Positions 22,518-30,262 of a DNA stretch of 35,698 nt are shown here, piece by piece; position 1 is the stretch's first letter, and the number at the start of each line of letters is the position of its first letter. The stretch is from Verrucomicrobiota bacterium (lineage in GTDB: Bacteria > Verrucomicrobiota > Verrucomicrobiia > Opitutales > Opitutaceae): the NCBI GenBank assembly GCA_023457035.1, contig JAEWNN010000185.1, forward strand, positions 1 through 35,698, read 5' to 3'. The notes beneath the pieces were generated by a model that was given only the letters and a program-made list of their open reading frames with translations, had not been told where the DNA came from and made no database searches. The translations under genes and the position numbers were made by a program.

Positions 22518-22604
22518 TCTCGATTCCGGAGCCGCGCCCCTCCCAGGCGCGGATGCGCCCGCCCCCGACCGCGAAACTCGGCATCCCTCGCCGTCGGCCT
22601 CGCC

Positions 22605-24203
22605 TCACCAGGCCACCGTCAACGAGGCGCTGCCGCGACACCCGCGCTCGCCGTCCAGCACCCGACCGATGGCGCCTTGCAGGGAGCAGCGTCCGGCCCA
22701 GCCAAGCCGCAGCCCGGTGTCGACTTGGTACGCCGGCCCGAGTCGCCGCCCCGTGGCCGTCTCCCCCGCAACATCGACCGCGGGCCCGCCGGAGAACTCC
22801 CGCACCGCGACGCCGCTCAGCCACCAGGCAAGACGACGGTCGCCGCGCTGGAGGAGCACCCGCTCGACCTGCGCCCCGAGCTCCGCCCAGCCCGAGTGCC
22901 CACGTTTCACCGACACCGCCGCGCCCAGCTCATCGCGGAAGGCGGTCCGGCCGATCCGGCTCGCCGCGAGCTGCGCGCGCGGGGCCACCGTCCAGCCCGT
23001 CCCGAACGACAGCGGCACGCCGACCTCCAGCGCGCCGGCCACCACCATGCCCCGGTGGCGTTGCTCCAGTCCGCGTCCGAGGTAGCCGGGCACGGTGTTG
23101 TCGAACCACAGCCGGCCGTGGAGCACGGAGCCGCCGACATACCAGGGGAAATGGTCGGAGGACGGCCGGCGATAGATCGCGTAGAGCCCGCCGAAGTTGC
23201 CGTCGATGCGGCCGGCGACACCGCTGCGCTCGTCGCGCTGGCGCAGCGTGGAGCGTCCCACCACCGCGCCGGCCCACACCCGCGCCGTCGCCGCGGAGCC
23301 GGCCAGCGTCCATCCGCAGCCGAGCAGAACGCTCTCCCCGCGGGCGGCGATCTCGCCATCCGGAAGCGGGCGGTAATCGGTATCTACCGTCGAAACACGC
23401 ACCCAGCTCTCGACTCCGTTGTCGACGCCGGCCGCGCCGGAGTCGTCGCGGAGGGCGGTGTCGCGCAGTTGGGTTCCCAGCCCGCCGATGAGCTCACGGT
23501 TGAGCTTCTGCGCGCCGGTCATCGCCACGACATAGCTGCCGAGGTAGTCCGGTGCGTGGAGCGCGTGGACGAGCCAGTCGTTCTCCCGCGAATTGAGCCA
23601 ATACTGCACCGCCCCACCCGCGCGGAATTCGGCGTCCGCCTGCATGGGCGAGGTGAGGCCGGCGAGCATCCGCGTACCGGCAGGTACGGAGACCACATAG
23701 ATACCGGTGAGCGGACTACCCCACGCCGCGAGCACCGCGAGTTGGTCGCGCGTCGCTTCGGGCGAGAGGTAGCCGTCCCCCCACCAGGCGCCGAGTCGGC
23801 GCGAGGGTTCGTTGGGATAGCCGCGCCGGAACAGCAGGGTCGCCGCCGTCGTCTCGACGATGCGCAACTGTGTATCCGTCTGCCCCGCCGCTCCGGTGAA
23901 CGAGAAGAAGTTGCCGTAGTCGTAACCACCGACCGCGCCCGCCGGCGCGAACCAGTTGAATCCGGCCTCGACGAGGATGACGCGCTTCTGCTCCAACCGC
24001 GCTTCGATGACACCGGGCAGCACATTCACCGCGTTGCCCTGCTGATACGTGGGTCCGGTCGCGGCGCGGATCTGCGCATCGATCGCCGCCAACGCGCCGT
24101 TCCAGTCGGCCGGGGTGGGAACCGACAGCGCCGGAAGGGGAGAGACGAGGCACAGCCATCCGGCCACACGGGAAAGCCGGGAGAGGCACAGGGAGAGGTT
24201 CAT
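22605..24203 (-). CDS. Autotransporter-type beta-barrel protein with short passenger
   Basis: This is a predicted outer-membrane protein. From ATG 24203 it has 532 residues. The signal peptide (MNLSLCLSRLSRVAGWLCLVSPLPALS) ends near residue 27. The N-terminal 230 or so residues form a small Gly/Trp-rich exported part (VILVEAGFNWFAPAGAVGGYDYGNFFSF, EPSRRLGAWWGDGYLSPEATRD). From about 255 the sequence shows alternating amphipathic strands typical of an autotransporter barrel (ESWVRVSTVDTDYRPL, GGLYAIYRRP, GMVVAGALEVGVPLSFGTGWTVAPRAQLAASRIG, GHSGWAELGAQVERVLLQRGD). It ends in SASLTVAW, an aromatic last residue as used by the BAM machinery. No repeats or adhesin motif are seen in the passenger. 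Confidence 0.72.
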   Translation of the reverse strand: MNLSLCLSRLSRVAGWLCLVSPLPALSVPTPADWNGALAAIDAQIRAATGPTYQQGNAVNVLPGVIEARLEQKRVILVEAGFNWFAPAGAVGGYDYGNFFSFTGAAGQTDTQLRIVETTAATLLFRRGYPNEPSRRLGAWWGDGYLSPEATRDQLAVLAAWGSPLTGIYVVSVPAGTRMLAGLTSPMQADAEFRAGGAVQYWLNSRENDWLVHALHAPDYLGSYVVAMTGAQKLNRELIGGLGTQLRDTALRDDSGAAGVDNGVESWVRVSTVDTDYRPLPDGEIAARGESVLLGCGWTLAGSAATARVWAGAVVGRSTLRQRDERSGVAGRIDGNFGGLYAIYRRPSSDHFPWYVGGSVLHGRLWFDNTVPGYLGRGLEQRHRGMVVAGALEVGVPLSFGTGWTVAPRAQLAASRIGRTAFRDELGAAVSVKRGHSGWAELGAQVERVLLQRGDRRLAWWLSGVAVREFSGGPAVDVAGETATGRRLGPAYQVDTGLRLGWAGRCSLQGAIGRVLDGERGCRGSASLTVAW

Positions 24204-24449
24204 CGTGGACGTTGGCAGGTTTCGACGCGCGGGATCGGCGATGAGGCTTCGCCTCGCGTCATCCATCGGCCAGCGGACGCCCAACTCCAGTAGTTCCATG
24301 GGGCAGCCGCCGCACCGAACCCCAGCCCCGGAACCGGGCAAACACCCCAGTTCCGACCTGCGCCGCACCGCGCGCGGTCCCCGGGCCGTTTTGAGCAACT
24401 CCTCCCTCTCGCGAAACCGCCGCGGCTGGAGTACTCTACGCCCGTTATC

Positions 24450-24683
24450 GTGATCTCCTCGGTACCAACCTCCAGCTCCGCCAACGCCACTGAGCTCGCC
24501 CAGGAAGGCATGCGGCGCGGCTTGGCCCGCTTCGGCACCGCCGCGGCCGCGATCGCCCAGGGCAACCTCGATCCGAGCAACATGGTCGGGCAGATCGAAG
24601 GCCAGCGCACCTACGAGATGAACGCCACCGTGGTCCGCACTGCCGACGAGATGCTCGGCACCCTGCTCGACATCAAAGCCTGA
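24450..24683 (+). CDS. Orphan flagellar-rod C-terminal-like small protein
   Basis: From GTG 24450 it has 77 residues. The C-terminal half, NMVGQIEGQRTYEMNATVVRTADEMLGTLLDIKA, matches the end of flagellar rod/hook proteins (FlgB/C/F/G/E), where M-x-x-x-Q-R-x-Y-E-x-N-x-x-V-x-x-T-x-D-E-M-L-G-T forms the D0 helix. The N-terminal part is a short Ala-rich helix instead of the usual SG-L-x-A-x-x-x-x-M rod start. No other flagellar gene is nearby. Similar stand-alone small proteins exist in other bacteria, so it may be a separate family rather than a fragment. Function unknown. Confidence 0.7.
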   Translation: MISSVPTSSSANATELAQEGMRRGLARFGTAAAAIAQGNLDPSNMVGQIEGQRTYEMNATVVRTADEMLGTLLDIKA

Positions 24684-24737
24684 GCACTCCGCGCCGGACC
24701 CCTCGGCAGTCCCTCCCGTGCGCCACCGCCACCCCGC

Positions 24738-25715
24738 CTACCGCATTGCCGGGTCCGGACGCCGTCCCCACCGCGCCGCCAGCGCGCCGCAGATCAGCAG
24801 CTGCATCGGGTGGTAGATCAGGATCGGCAGCAGGATGAAGCTCAGCCCCGGGTTCCCCGCGAAGATCAGCTGCGCCATCGGCACGCCCGACGCCAACGTC
24901 TTCTTCGAGCCGCAGAACACCGTCGTGATCCGGTCCTCGAGCGGGAAGCCGCACCCGCGCCCGAGCGCCTTCGTAACCAGGAACAGGAGCCAGAACAGCA
25001 CCAGGCAGCCGGCCAACGTCGCCGCCACCAGCGCCGTCCCGCGCCCCGCCCACACGCCCCACTGCACCGAGTCGCAGAACGACGTGTAGACCAGCAGCAG
25101 GATCGTGCCGCGGTCGACGCGGCTCACGAGCTTGCGGTGCCGCGTCACCCGCTCCGCCAGCCACGGCCGCGACAACTGCCCGAGCGCCAGCGGCACCAGC
25201 AGCCAGCACACGAGATCGAGCACGACTGCGCCAACCGGAAACGCCTGCCCCGCCGTCTGCAACCGCCAGCTCACCCACAGCGGGGTGAGGAACACCCCGA
25301 GCAGTCCCGACAGCGTCGCATTGAACACCGCCGCCGACACGTTGCCCCGCGCCAGCACCGTCATCGCCACCGACGACGACACCGTCGACGGCAGCACGCA
25401 CAGGTAGAAGAAGCCCAGTTGCAGATCCGCCGGAATCCAGCGACCGGCGACAGCCAACAGTGCCAACCCCAGCAGCGGGAAGATCACATACGTGCTCGCC
25501 TGCACCACCAGGTGCAGCGGCCAGCGCAACGTGCCCGCCTTGAGCGCCGCGAACGGAAGCCCCGCCCCGTGCAGGAAGAAGATCAGCGCCACGCCGAGCT
25601 TGTTGAGCAGCTCCGGCTGCAACCAGCCGCCCTTCGCGCCCGGCGACGGAAAGGCGAAGGCCAGGCCGACCGCGGCCGCCATTCCGAGCAGAAACCAGTC
25701 GATCTTCGGGCGCAT
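24738..25715 (-). CDS. SBF-like (bile acid:sodium symporter-like) membrane transporter
   Basis: This is a predicted inner-membrane secondary transporter of the BASS superfamily, YfeH/SBF-like branch; its substrate is unknown. From ATG 25715 it has 325 residues and nine to ten membrane segments. Features shared with YfeH: IFFLHGAGLPFAALKAG, FLYLCVLPST-like FFYLCVLPSTVSSSVAMTVLARGNVSAAVFNATLSG, and TTVFCGSKKTLASGVPMAQLIF, the conserved crossover region. The length is normal. It is convergent with 24450 and divergent from rsmE. Confidence 0.88.
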   Translation of the reverse strand: MRPKIDWFLLGMAAAVGLAFAFPSPGAKGGWLQPELLNKLGVALIFFLHGAGLPFAALKAGTLRWPLHLVVQASTYVIFPLLGLALLAVAGRWIPADLQLGFFYLCVLPSTVSSSVAMTVLARGNVSAAVFNATLSGLLGVFLTPLWVSWRLQTAGQAFPVGAVVLDLVCWLLVPLALGQLSRPWLAERVTRHRKLVSRVDRGTILLLVYTSFCDSVQWGVWAGRGTALVAATLAGCLVLFWLLFLVTKALGRGCGFPLEDRITTVFCGSKKTLASGVPMAQLIFAGNPGLSFILLPILIYHPMQLLICGALAARWGRRPDPAMR

Positions 25716-25890
25716 GAAACCCGCCACTGTGCCGCGCGCCCCGGCTTCGGCAAGAGTCCGCGGTTCCCCGGCCGGAGCTGGACCGCACAGCGGGTCGGCC
25801 AACCTTGGTCCGGCCGGAGCTGCGCCGCCCCGCCATCCCGCCATGGACTTCGCTGCCGCCTTCCGCGAAATGGATTCCGCCGCGCCCGCC

Positions 25891-25924
25891 TACTCGCTAC
25901 TCACTACCCGCTACTCGCTACTTT
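25891..25924 (+). repeat. Heptamer tandem array just before the rsmE start
   Basis: TACTCGC, TACTCAC, TACCCGC, TACTCGC and a partial TACTTT stand back to back, ending 4 bp before the rsmE ATG at 25929. The array replaces any Shine-Dalgarno. A change in copy number would alter the leader, not the reading frame. The unit is related to the array at 4087-4135. Confidence 0.65.
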
Positions 25925-25928
25925 CCCC

Positions 25929-26654
25929 ATGAATCTCCTGCTCTTCACCCGCGACGAACTCGGCCGGCCGCTTCCCGCCGCAGATCCGCGTGCGAAGCAT
26001 CTGCGCACCGTCCTGCGCCGCGCCGTGGGTGAGGAGTTCGACCTCGGCGTGATCGATGGTCCGCGCGGCAAGGGCCGCGTCACCGCCCTCCCGCCCGACG
26101 GCTCGGTGGCGTTCGCCGCCACGCTCGGCGCGGAGCCGGCGCCACTGCCGCCGCTGCACCTCGTGCTCGGACTTCCGCGACCACAGACCGCGCGCAAGAT
26201 CCTCCAGGACTGCACCGCGCTCGGCGTCGGCGCGCTGCACTTCGTCGCCACCGGCCGAGCCGACCCGAATTACGCGCAGAGCACGCTCTGGTCCTCGGGC
26301 GAGTGGCGCGAGCACCTCGTCGAGGGCGCGCAGCAGGCGTTCTGCACGCGGCTGCCCGCCGTCACCTCCGGCCGGCCACTCGCCGCCGCGCTCGCCGATC
26401 TTCCCGCCGGCGCCCTCCGCCTCGCCCTCGACAACTACGAGGCCGCCGCCGGCCTGGCCGACATCGCCCTGCCCGCCGCGCCCACAGCCGCCGTACTCGC
26501 CCTCGGCCCCGAACGCGGCTGGGACGGCGCCGACCGCGCCACACTGCGCGCCGCCGGCTTCACGCTCGTGCACCTCGGGCCGCGGGTCCTGCGCGCGGAG
26601 ACCGCCACCGTCGCTGCCGTCGCCATCCTCAAGGCGCGCCTCGGCTGGCTGTAG
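25929..26654 (+). CDS. rsmE: 16S rRNA m3U1498 methyltransferase
   Basis: This SPOUT-class enzyme methylates U1498 of 16S rRNA using SAM. From ATG 25929 it has 241 residues. The N-terminal PUA-like part has AADPRAKHLRTVLRRAVGEEF. The knotted C-terminus carries the SAM site LALGPERGWDGADRATLRAAGFTLVHLGPRVLRAETATVAA, diagnostic of RsmE. No ribosome site is visible; a heptamer array occupies the leader. The metallophosphoesterase gene follows after 12 bp, so they form a likely operon. Confidence 0.92.
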   Translation: MNLLLFTRDELGRPLPAADPRAKHLRTVLRRAVGEEFDLGVIDGPRGKGRVTALPPDGSVAFAATLGAEPAPLPPLHLVLGLPRPQTARKILQDCTALGVGALHFVATGRADPNYAQSTLWSSGEWREHLVEGAQQAFCTRLPAVTSGRPLAAALADLPAGALRLALDNYEAAAGLADIALPAAPTAAVLALGPERGWDGADRATLRAAGFTLVHLGPRVLRAETATVAAVAILKARLGWL

Positions 26655-26666
26655 TGGCGCCCCTCC

Positions 26667-27470
26667 ATGCTGCGCATCCTCTCCGATCTGCACTTCCGCG
26701 ACGCCGCCACGCGCCTCCGCCGGCTCGAGGATCTGGAGCCGCTGCTGGCGGGTGTGGACGAGCTCTGGCTCAACGGCGACACCTGCGACAGCCAGACCGG
26801 CATGTGCGCCGTGGACGTCGAGGCTATCCACCGTTTCTTCCGCTCGCGGGTGCCCGTCGTTCATTTCCTCACCGGCAACCACGACCCCGACATCTCCACC
26901 GACCACTGGTGCGCCACGCGCCACGGGCGGGTCTGCGCAACGCACGGCGATGCCTTCTTCGCGGGCGCCGTACCGTGGAGCCGGCGACACCGCGAACTGG
27001 CCGCACGGATCCGCGAGGCCGCGGCGCGGAACCCCGACCTCGACGACGACACCCTCGACGGCCGGCTCGCCCTGCACCGGATCGCCTGCACGGGTTTTGC
27101 CCGCGAGTGCGATCCGGAGAACACGAGCCACCTGCATCGCCTGCGCCGGTTGGTCACGGAGTTCTGGCCGCCGCGCCAACCCCTCGCGATGCTCCACGCG
27201 TGGCGCTCGCTGCCCGACCGCGTCGCAGCGGTGGCGCCGCAGTGGTTCCCGCGCGCGCAGGTCGTCGTGACCGGCCATGTGCACTTTCCCAAGGTCTGGC
27301 GACGCGGCGCACTGACGATCATCAACACCGGTGCGTTCACCGGTCCGCTCGGCGCCTACGTCGTCGATGTGGCCGGCGATCGTGTCGCCGTGCATCGTCT
27401 CAAGCTGCGCCGCGGCCGCTGGCGGCTCGGCCATCTGGTCGGCGAGATCTTGTTGGCCCCGGGGCACTAG
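26667..27470 (+). CDS. Metallophosphoesterase
   Basis: This calcineurin-like phosphoesterase, cytosolic by lack of a signal, has an unknown substrate; the UDP-diacylglucosamine pyrophosphatase-like or DNA-repair-like branches are both possible. From ATG 26667 it has 267 residues. The metal ligands are visible in order: ILSDLHFRD (Asp7, His9), LNGDTCD, FLTGNHDPD, THGD and VVTGHVHFPK. The end of the protein, INTGAFTGPLGAYVVDVAGDRVAVHRL, is the usual last strand pair. Spacing to rsmE is 12 bp. Confidence 0.85.
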   Translation: MLRILSDLHFRDAATRLRRLEDLEPLLAGVDELWLNGDTCDSQTGMCAVDVEAIHRFFRSRVPVVHFLTGNHDPDISTDHWCATRHGRVCATHGDAFFAGAVPWSRRHRELAARIREAAARNPDLDDDTLDGRLALHRIACTGFARECDPENTSHLHRLRRLVTEFWPPRQPLAMLHAWRSLPDRVAAVAPQWFPRAQVVVTGHVHFPKVWRRGALTIINTGAFTGPLGAYVVDVAGDRVAVHRLKLRRGRWRLGHLVGEILLAPGH

Positions 27471-27759
27471 CCTCCCGCGCTACGCGGTTGTTGTGCGCCA
27501 GCGCGACGCCGGGCAAAGCCGGCCTTTCCCGCAGACTCCCGCCCGCACCAGAAGCGGCGGGCGGGTACAAACGCCCACGCAGGGCGCGTTTCATTCCTAT
27601 TCAGAACCGGAGGGAAAAACCGAAACACCGGTAGCCCGGCAGGGCTTCGGATCGATGCTACCCGCTTCGGCCGAAACCAACTGTTCCCGGTCCACGACCT
27701 CAGCCTACCCGCCGAAGTCGATCGCGGGCCGTCTCAACTCAAGTCACTCGCACAACACC
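27471..27759. other. Spacer with hairpins between phosphoesterase and chemoreceptor
   Basis: No credible gene. The stem CCCGCCCG/CGGGCGGG (27538-27565) may stop transcription of the upstream operon. GGTAGC (27630-27635) and GCTACC (27657-27662) form an inverted repeat around an inner small stem AGCCC/GGGCT, another GTAG...CTAC element. No flagellar-type (sigma-28) promoter is recognised before the chemoreceptor. Confidence 0.45.
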
Positions 27760-29370
27760 ATGAGCAACCTCACCGTCGGCAAGAAGACCAACCTCGCGAT
27801 CGCCTCGTCCTACGTGCTGATCGCGATCATCGGCTGCCTGCTCTACCTCAACACCACCAAGTTCATCCAGACCCAGGAATGGGTGGCCCACACCAACAAG
27901 GTCACGGGCAACATGACCCAGCTCCTCGCCACGTTGGTCAACATGGAGACCGGCGTGCGCGGCTACGCCGTCGGCGGCGAAGAGAAGTTTCTCGAGCCCT
28001 ACCACGCGAACCGCACCGAGTTCGACCGCCTCCTCACTGCCACCAAGGAACTGGTGAACGACAACCCCGCCCAAGTCGCCCGCTTGACGCGACTCGGCGA
28101 GGCCGAGGCCCAATGGGTCGCCTCCGATGTTGCCCCCACCCTCGAGGCCCGCCGCGCCGCCAACCAGGACGCCACCCAGCTCGCCACCTTCGTCGCCACC
28201 TTCAACCAGGCCAAGGGCAAGGCGCAGATGGATGCGATGCGCGCCCAGATCGCGGAGATTATCGGCATCGAGCAGTCCCTCATGGCCACGCGCGAACAGG
28301 CGTTCATCGCCGCCAGCCGCGCCTCCAAACTCTGGATCACCGTCGGCCTGCCCGTCGCGATGGCCACCGGCCTCATCCTGTTGGTCTGGGTCGTGCGCGG
28401 TGTGGTCCGTTCCATCACCGTCACCGCCGGCGTCCTCAACGACGGGGCCAATCAGGTGGCCAGTGCCGCCAGCCAGGTCTCCGGCTCGAGCCAGACACTC
28501 GCCGAGGGCGCCAACGAGCAGGCCGCCTCGCTCGAGGAGACCAGCTCGTCGCTCGAGGAGATGGCCAGCATGACCAGTCGCAACACCGAGAACGCCGAGA
28601 AGGCCAACGAACTCGCCCGCGAGGCGCGCCTGGCCGCCGATACCGGCGCCGGCGACATGACCGCCATGACGGCCGCGATGAACGAGATCAAGACCAGCGC
28701 CGACGACATCGCCAAGATCATCAAGACCATCGACGAGATCGCCTTCCAGACCAACATCCTCGCCCTCAACGCCGCCGTGGAGGCCGCCCGCGCCGGCGAG
28801 GCCGGCGCCGGCTTCGCCGTCGTCGCCGACGAGGTCCGCAACCTCGCCCAACGCGCCGCCCAGTCGGCCAAGGAGACCTCCGTCAAGATCGAGAACGCCC
28901 TGACCAAAACCGCCCAAGGGGTGCAGCTCACCGACAAGGTCGCCCGCAGCCTCCAGGAAATCGTCACGAAGGTCCGCGAGGTCGACACCCTCGTCGCCGA
29001 GGTCGCCAGCGCCTCGAAGGAGCAGACCCAGGGGATCCAGCAGGTCAACGGGGCGGTCGGCCAGATGGACAAGGTCACCCAGGCCAACGCGGCCAACGCC
29101 GAGGAAAGCGCCAGCGCGGCCGAGGAGCTCAACGCCCAGGCGGTCTCGCTCAAGGAGGCCGTCGCTTCGCTCCTCAGCCTGGTCTCCGCATCCGCTTCCC
29201 GGGAACAACCCGCATCGTCCACCACAATACGTCCGGTCGCGTCGCGCACCCTCGGGATCGATCCGAAGGCCGCTCGCGCCACCGCCGACCATCGCCAGGC
29301 GATGGTCGCCCACGTGGTCGGGGCAACGCGACCCGGACCCTCCGGCGCGGACAACTTCAGGGACCTCTGA
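27760..29370 (+). CDS. Methyl-accepting chemotaxis protein with CHASE3-type sensor
   Basis: This inner-membrane chemoreceptor signals to CheA/CheW. From ATG 27760 it has 536 residues. The first membrane segment (about 12-31) is followed by a four-helix periplasmic sensor of CHASE3 type (about 35-190; NMETGVRGYAVGGEEKFLEPY is its signature) and a second membrane segment (about 192-212). The cytoplasmic part goes nearly straight into the signalling helices, with no recognisable HAMP domain, via SSSLEEMASMTSRNTENA. The highly conserved tip is at about 322-365 (DEIAFQTNILALNAAVEAARAGEAGAGFAVVADEVRNLAQR). The C-terminal 60 residues are a disordered tail without a CheR-binding pentapeptide. No other chemotaxis gene is adjacent. 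Confidence 0.93.
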   Translation: MSNLTVGKKTNLAIASSYVLIAIIGCLLYLNTTKFIQTQEWVAHTNKVTGNMTQLLATLVNMETGVRGYAVGGEEKFLEPYHANRTEFDRLLTATKELVNDNPAQVARLTRLGEAEAQWVASDVAPTLEARRAANQDATQLATFVATFNQAKGKAQMDAMRAQIAEIIGIEQSLMATREQAFIAASRASKLWITVGLPVAMATGLILLVWVVRGVVRSITVTAGVLNDGANQVASAASQVSGSSQTLAEGANEQAASLEETSSSLEEMASMTSRNTENAEKANELAREARLAADTGAGDMTAMTAAMNEIKTSADDIAKIIKTIDEIAFQTNILALNAAVEAARAGEAGAGFAVVADEVRNLAQRAAQSAKETSVKIENALTKTAQGVQLTDKVARSLQEIVTKVREVDTLVAEVASASKEQTQGIQQVNGAVGQMDKVTQANAANAEESASAAEELNAQAVSLKEAVASLLSLVSASASREQPASSTTIRPVASRTLGIDPKAARATADHRQAMVAHVVGATRPGPSGADNFRDL

Positions 29371-29471
29371 TCCCAGTCATGGCGCCGGCCGCCAGCCTGC
29401 CGGGTGCGAGGCTGGTGCACCGGACATCCCGCATGGGCACCGAGGAACGCGGCGCGGCCTCGCCCGGCGCG

Positions 29472-30047
29472 TCACGCCGCCGCGACACGCCGGTAGAAGC
29501 AGGCCGTCGCCGCACGGGCATCGCCGCCGCCGAGGCGTTTCACGCATTCCCAGCCCGGCTCGGTGATCTGCAGCTCACCCGGCATCTCGAATACCGCCAC
29601 GCCCTCGCGGCCGGGCAGGAGCAAACGGTCGAACTGCGCGAAGATCCGCGGCGCGCTCTCCGCGATCATCGCGTACGGCGGATCGCAGAACACGAGCCCG
29701 GCCCGTGCGCCATCGGGCGGCGTCCACGTGAGCGCGTCGGCCTTGCTCACGGTGCAGGCACGGGCGTCGGCCTGCAGGCTCTTCGCCACGGCCGCGAGAT
29801 TCGTACGCAGGCATTCCAGCGCCTCGCGGCCCTGCTCGATGAACGTTCCACCGCTGGCGCCGCGGCTCCACGCTTCCAGCCCGTAGGAACCGCTGCCGGC
29901 GAAGAGGTCGACAAAGCGGAGGTCGACCACCAGCGCGCCCAGGCTCGAGAAGACCGACTGCCGCAACCGGTCCATGGCCGGTCGGGTCGCGTCGCCTTTC
30001 GGGACGCGCAACGGGATGCCGCGGGCATTGCCACCGGTGATGCGCAT
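29472..30047 (-). CDS. rsmD: 16S rRNA m2G966 methyltransferase
   Basis: This SAM-dependent enzyme methylates G966 of 16S rRNA. From ATG 30047 it has 191 residues. The opening MRITGGNARGIPLRVPKGDATRPAMDRLRQSVFSSL is the RsmD start, with RP-x-x-DR-x-R-x-x-x-F. The SAM site is in VDLFAGSGSYGLEAWSRGA, and the catalytic DPPY lies in LVFCDPPYAMI. The length is normal. It converges with the chemoreceptor; a weak stem CCAGCCT/AGGCTGG (29392-29415) lies between them. Confidence 0.93.
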   Translation of the reverse strand: MRITGGNARGIPLRVPKGDATRPAMDRLRQSVFSSLGALVVDLRFVDLFAGSGSYGLEAWSRGASGGTFIEQGREALECLRTNLAAVAKSLQADARACTVSKADALTWTPPDGARAGLVFCDPPYAMIAESAPRIFAQFDRLLLPGREGVAVFEMPGELQITEPGWECVKRLGGGDARAATACFYRRVAAA

Positions 30048-30177
30048 GCCCGAGCCAAACCCGGCCGGCCCCCGCCGCGCAAGCTCCCGCAACACCGCGA
30101 CCGCGGGCGCGGGTCCCGCGCTCCGCTCGTGATGACGCCGTAGCCGGGATGCACCGCGAGACACCAGGAGGTCCCGT

Positions 30178-30249
30178 GTAGGGGGCGAGCTTGCTCGCAC
30201 CGTCCCGAGGTCGCTCAGGCCAAGCGGTGCGAGCAAGCTCGCACCCTAC
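30178..30249. repeat. Inverted pair of GTAG hairpins (REPIN-like)
   Basis: The left unit from 30178 reads GTAGGGGGCGAGCTTGCTCG. The right unit, read on the minus strand from 30249, reads GTAGGGTGCGAGCTTGCTCG with a perfect stem GGTGCGAGC/GCTCGCACC and a TT loop. The two differ at one of these 20 positions (G versus T). The pair lies between the rsmD start and the sufS stop. Its hairpin sequence is nearly the same as the left unit at 6666-6689, showing a shared family. Confidence 0.8.
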
Positions 30250-30262
30250 ACCGACGGCCCGC

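Noticed and set aside
27879..30143. A 754-codon plus-strand frame through the chemoreceptor
   Set aside because: It is the out-of-frame reading of chemoreceptor DNA, with Arg/Gly/Gln repeats caused by the periodic coding sequence.
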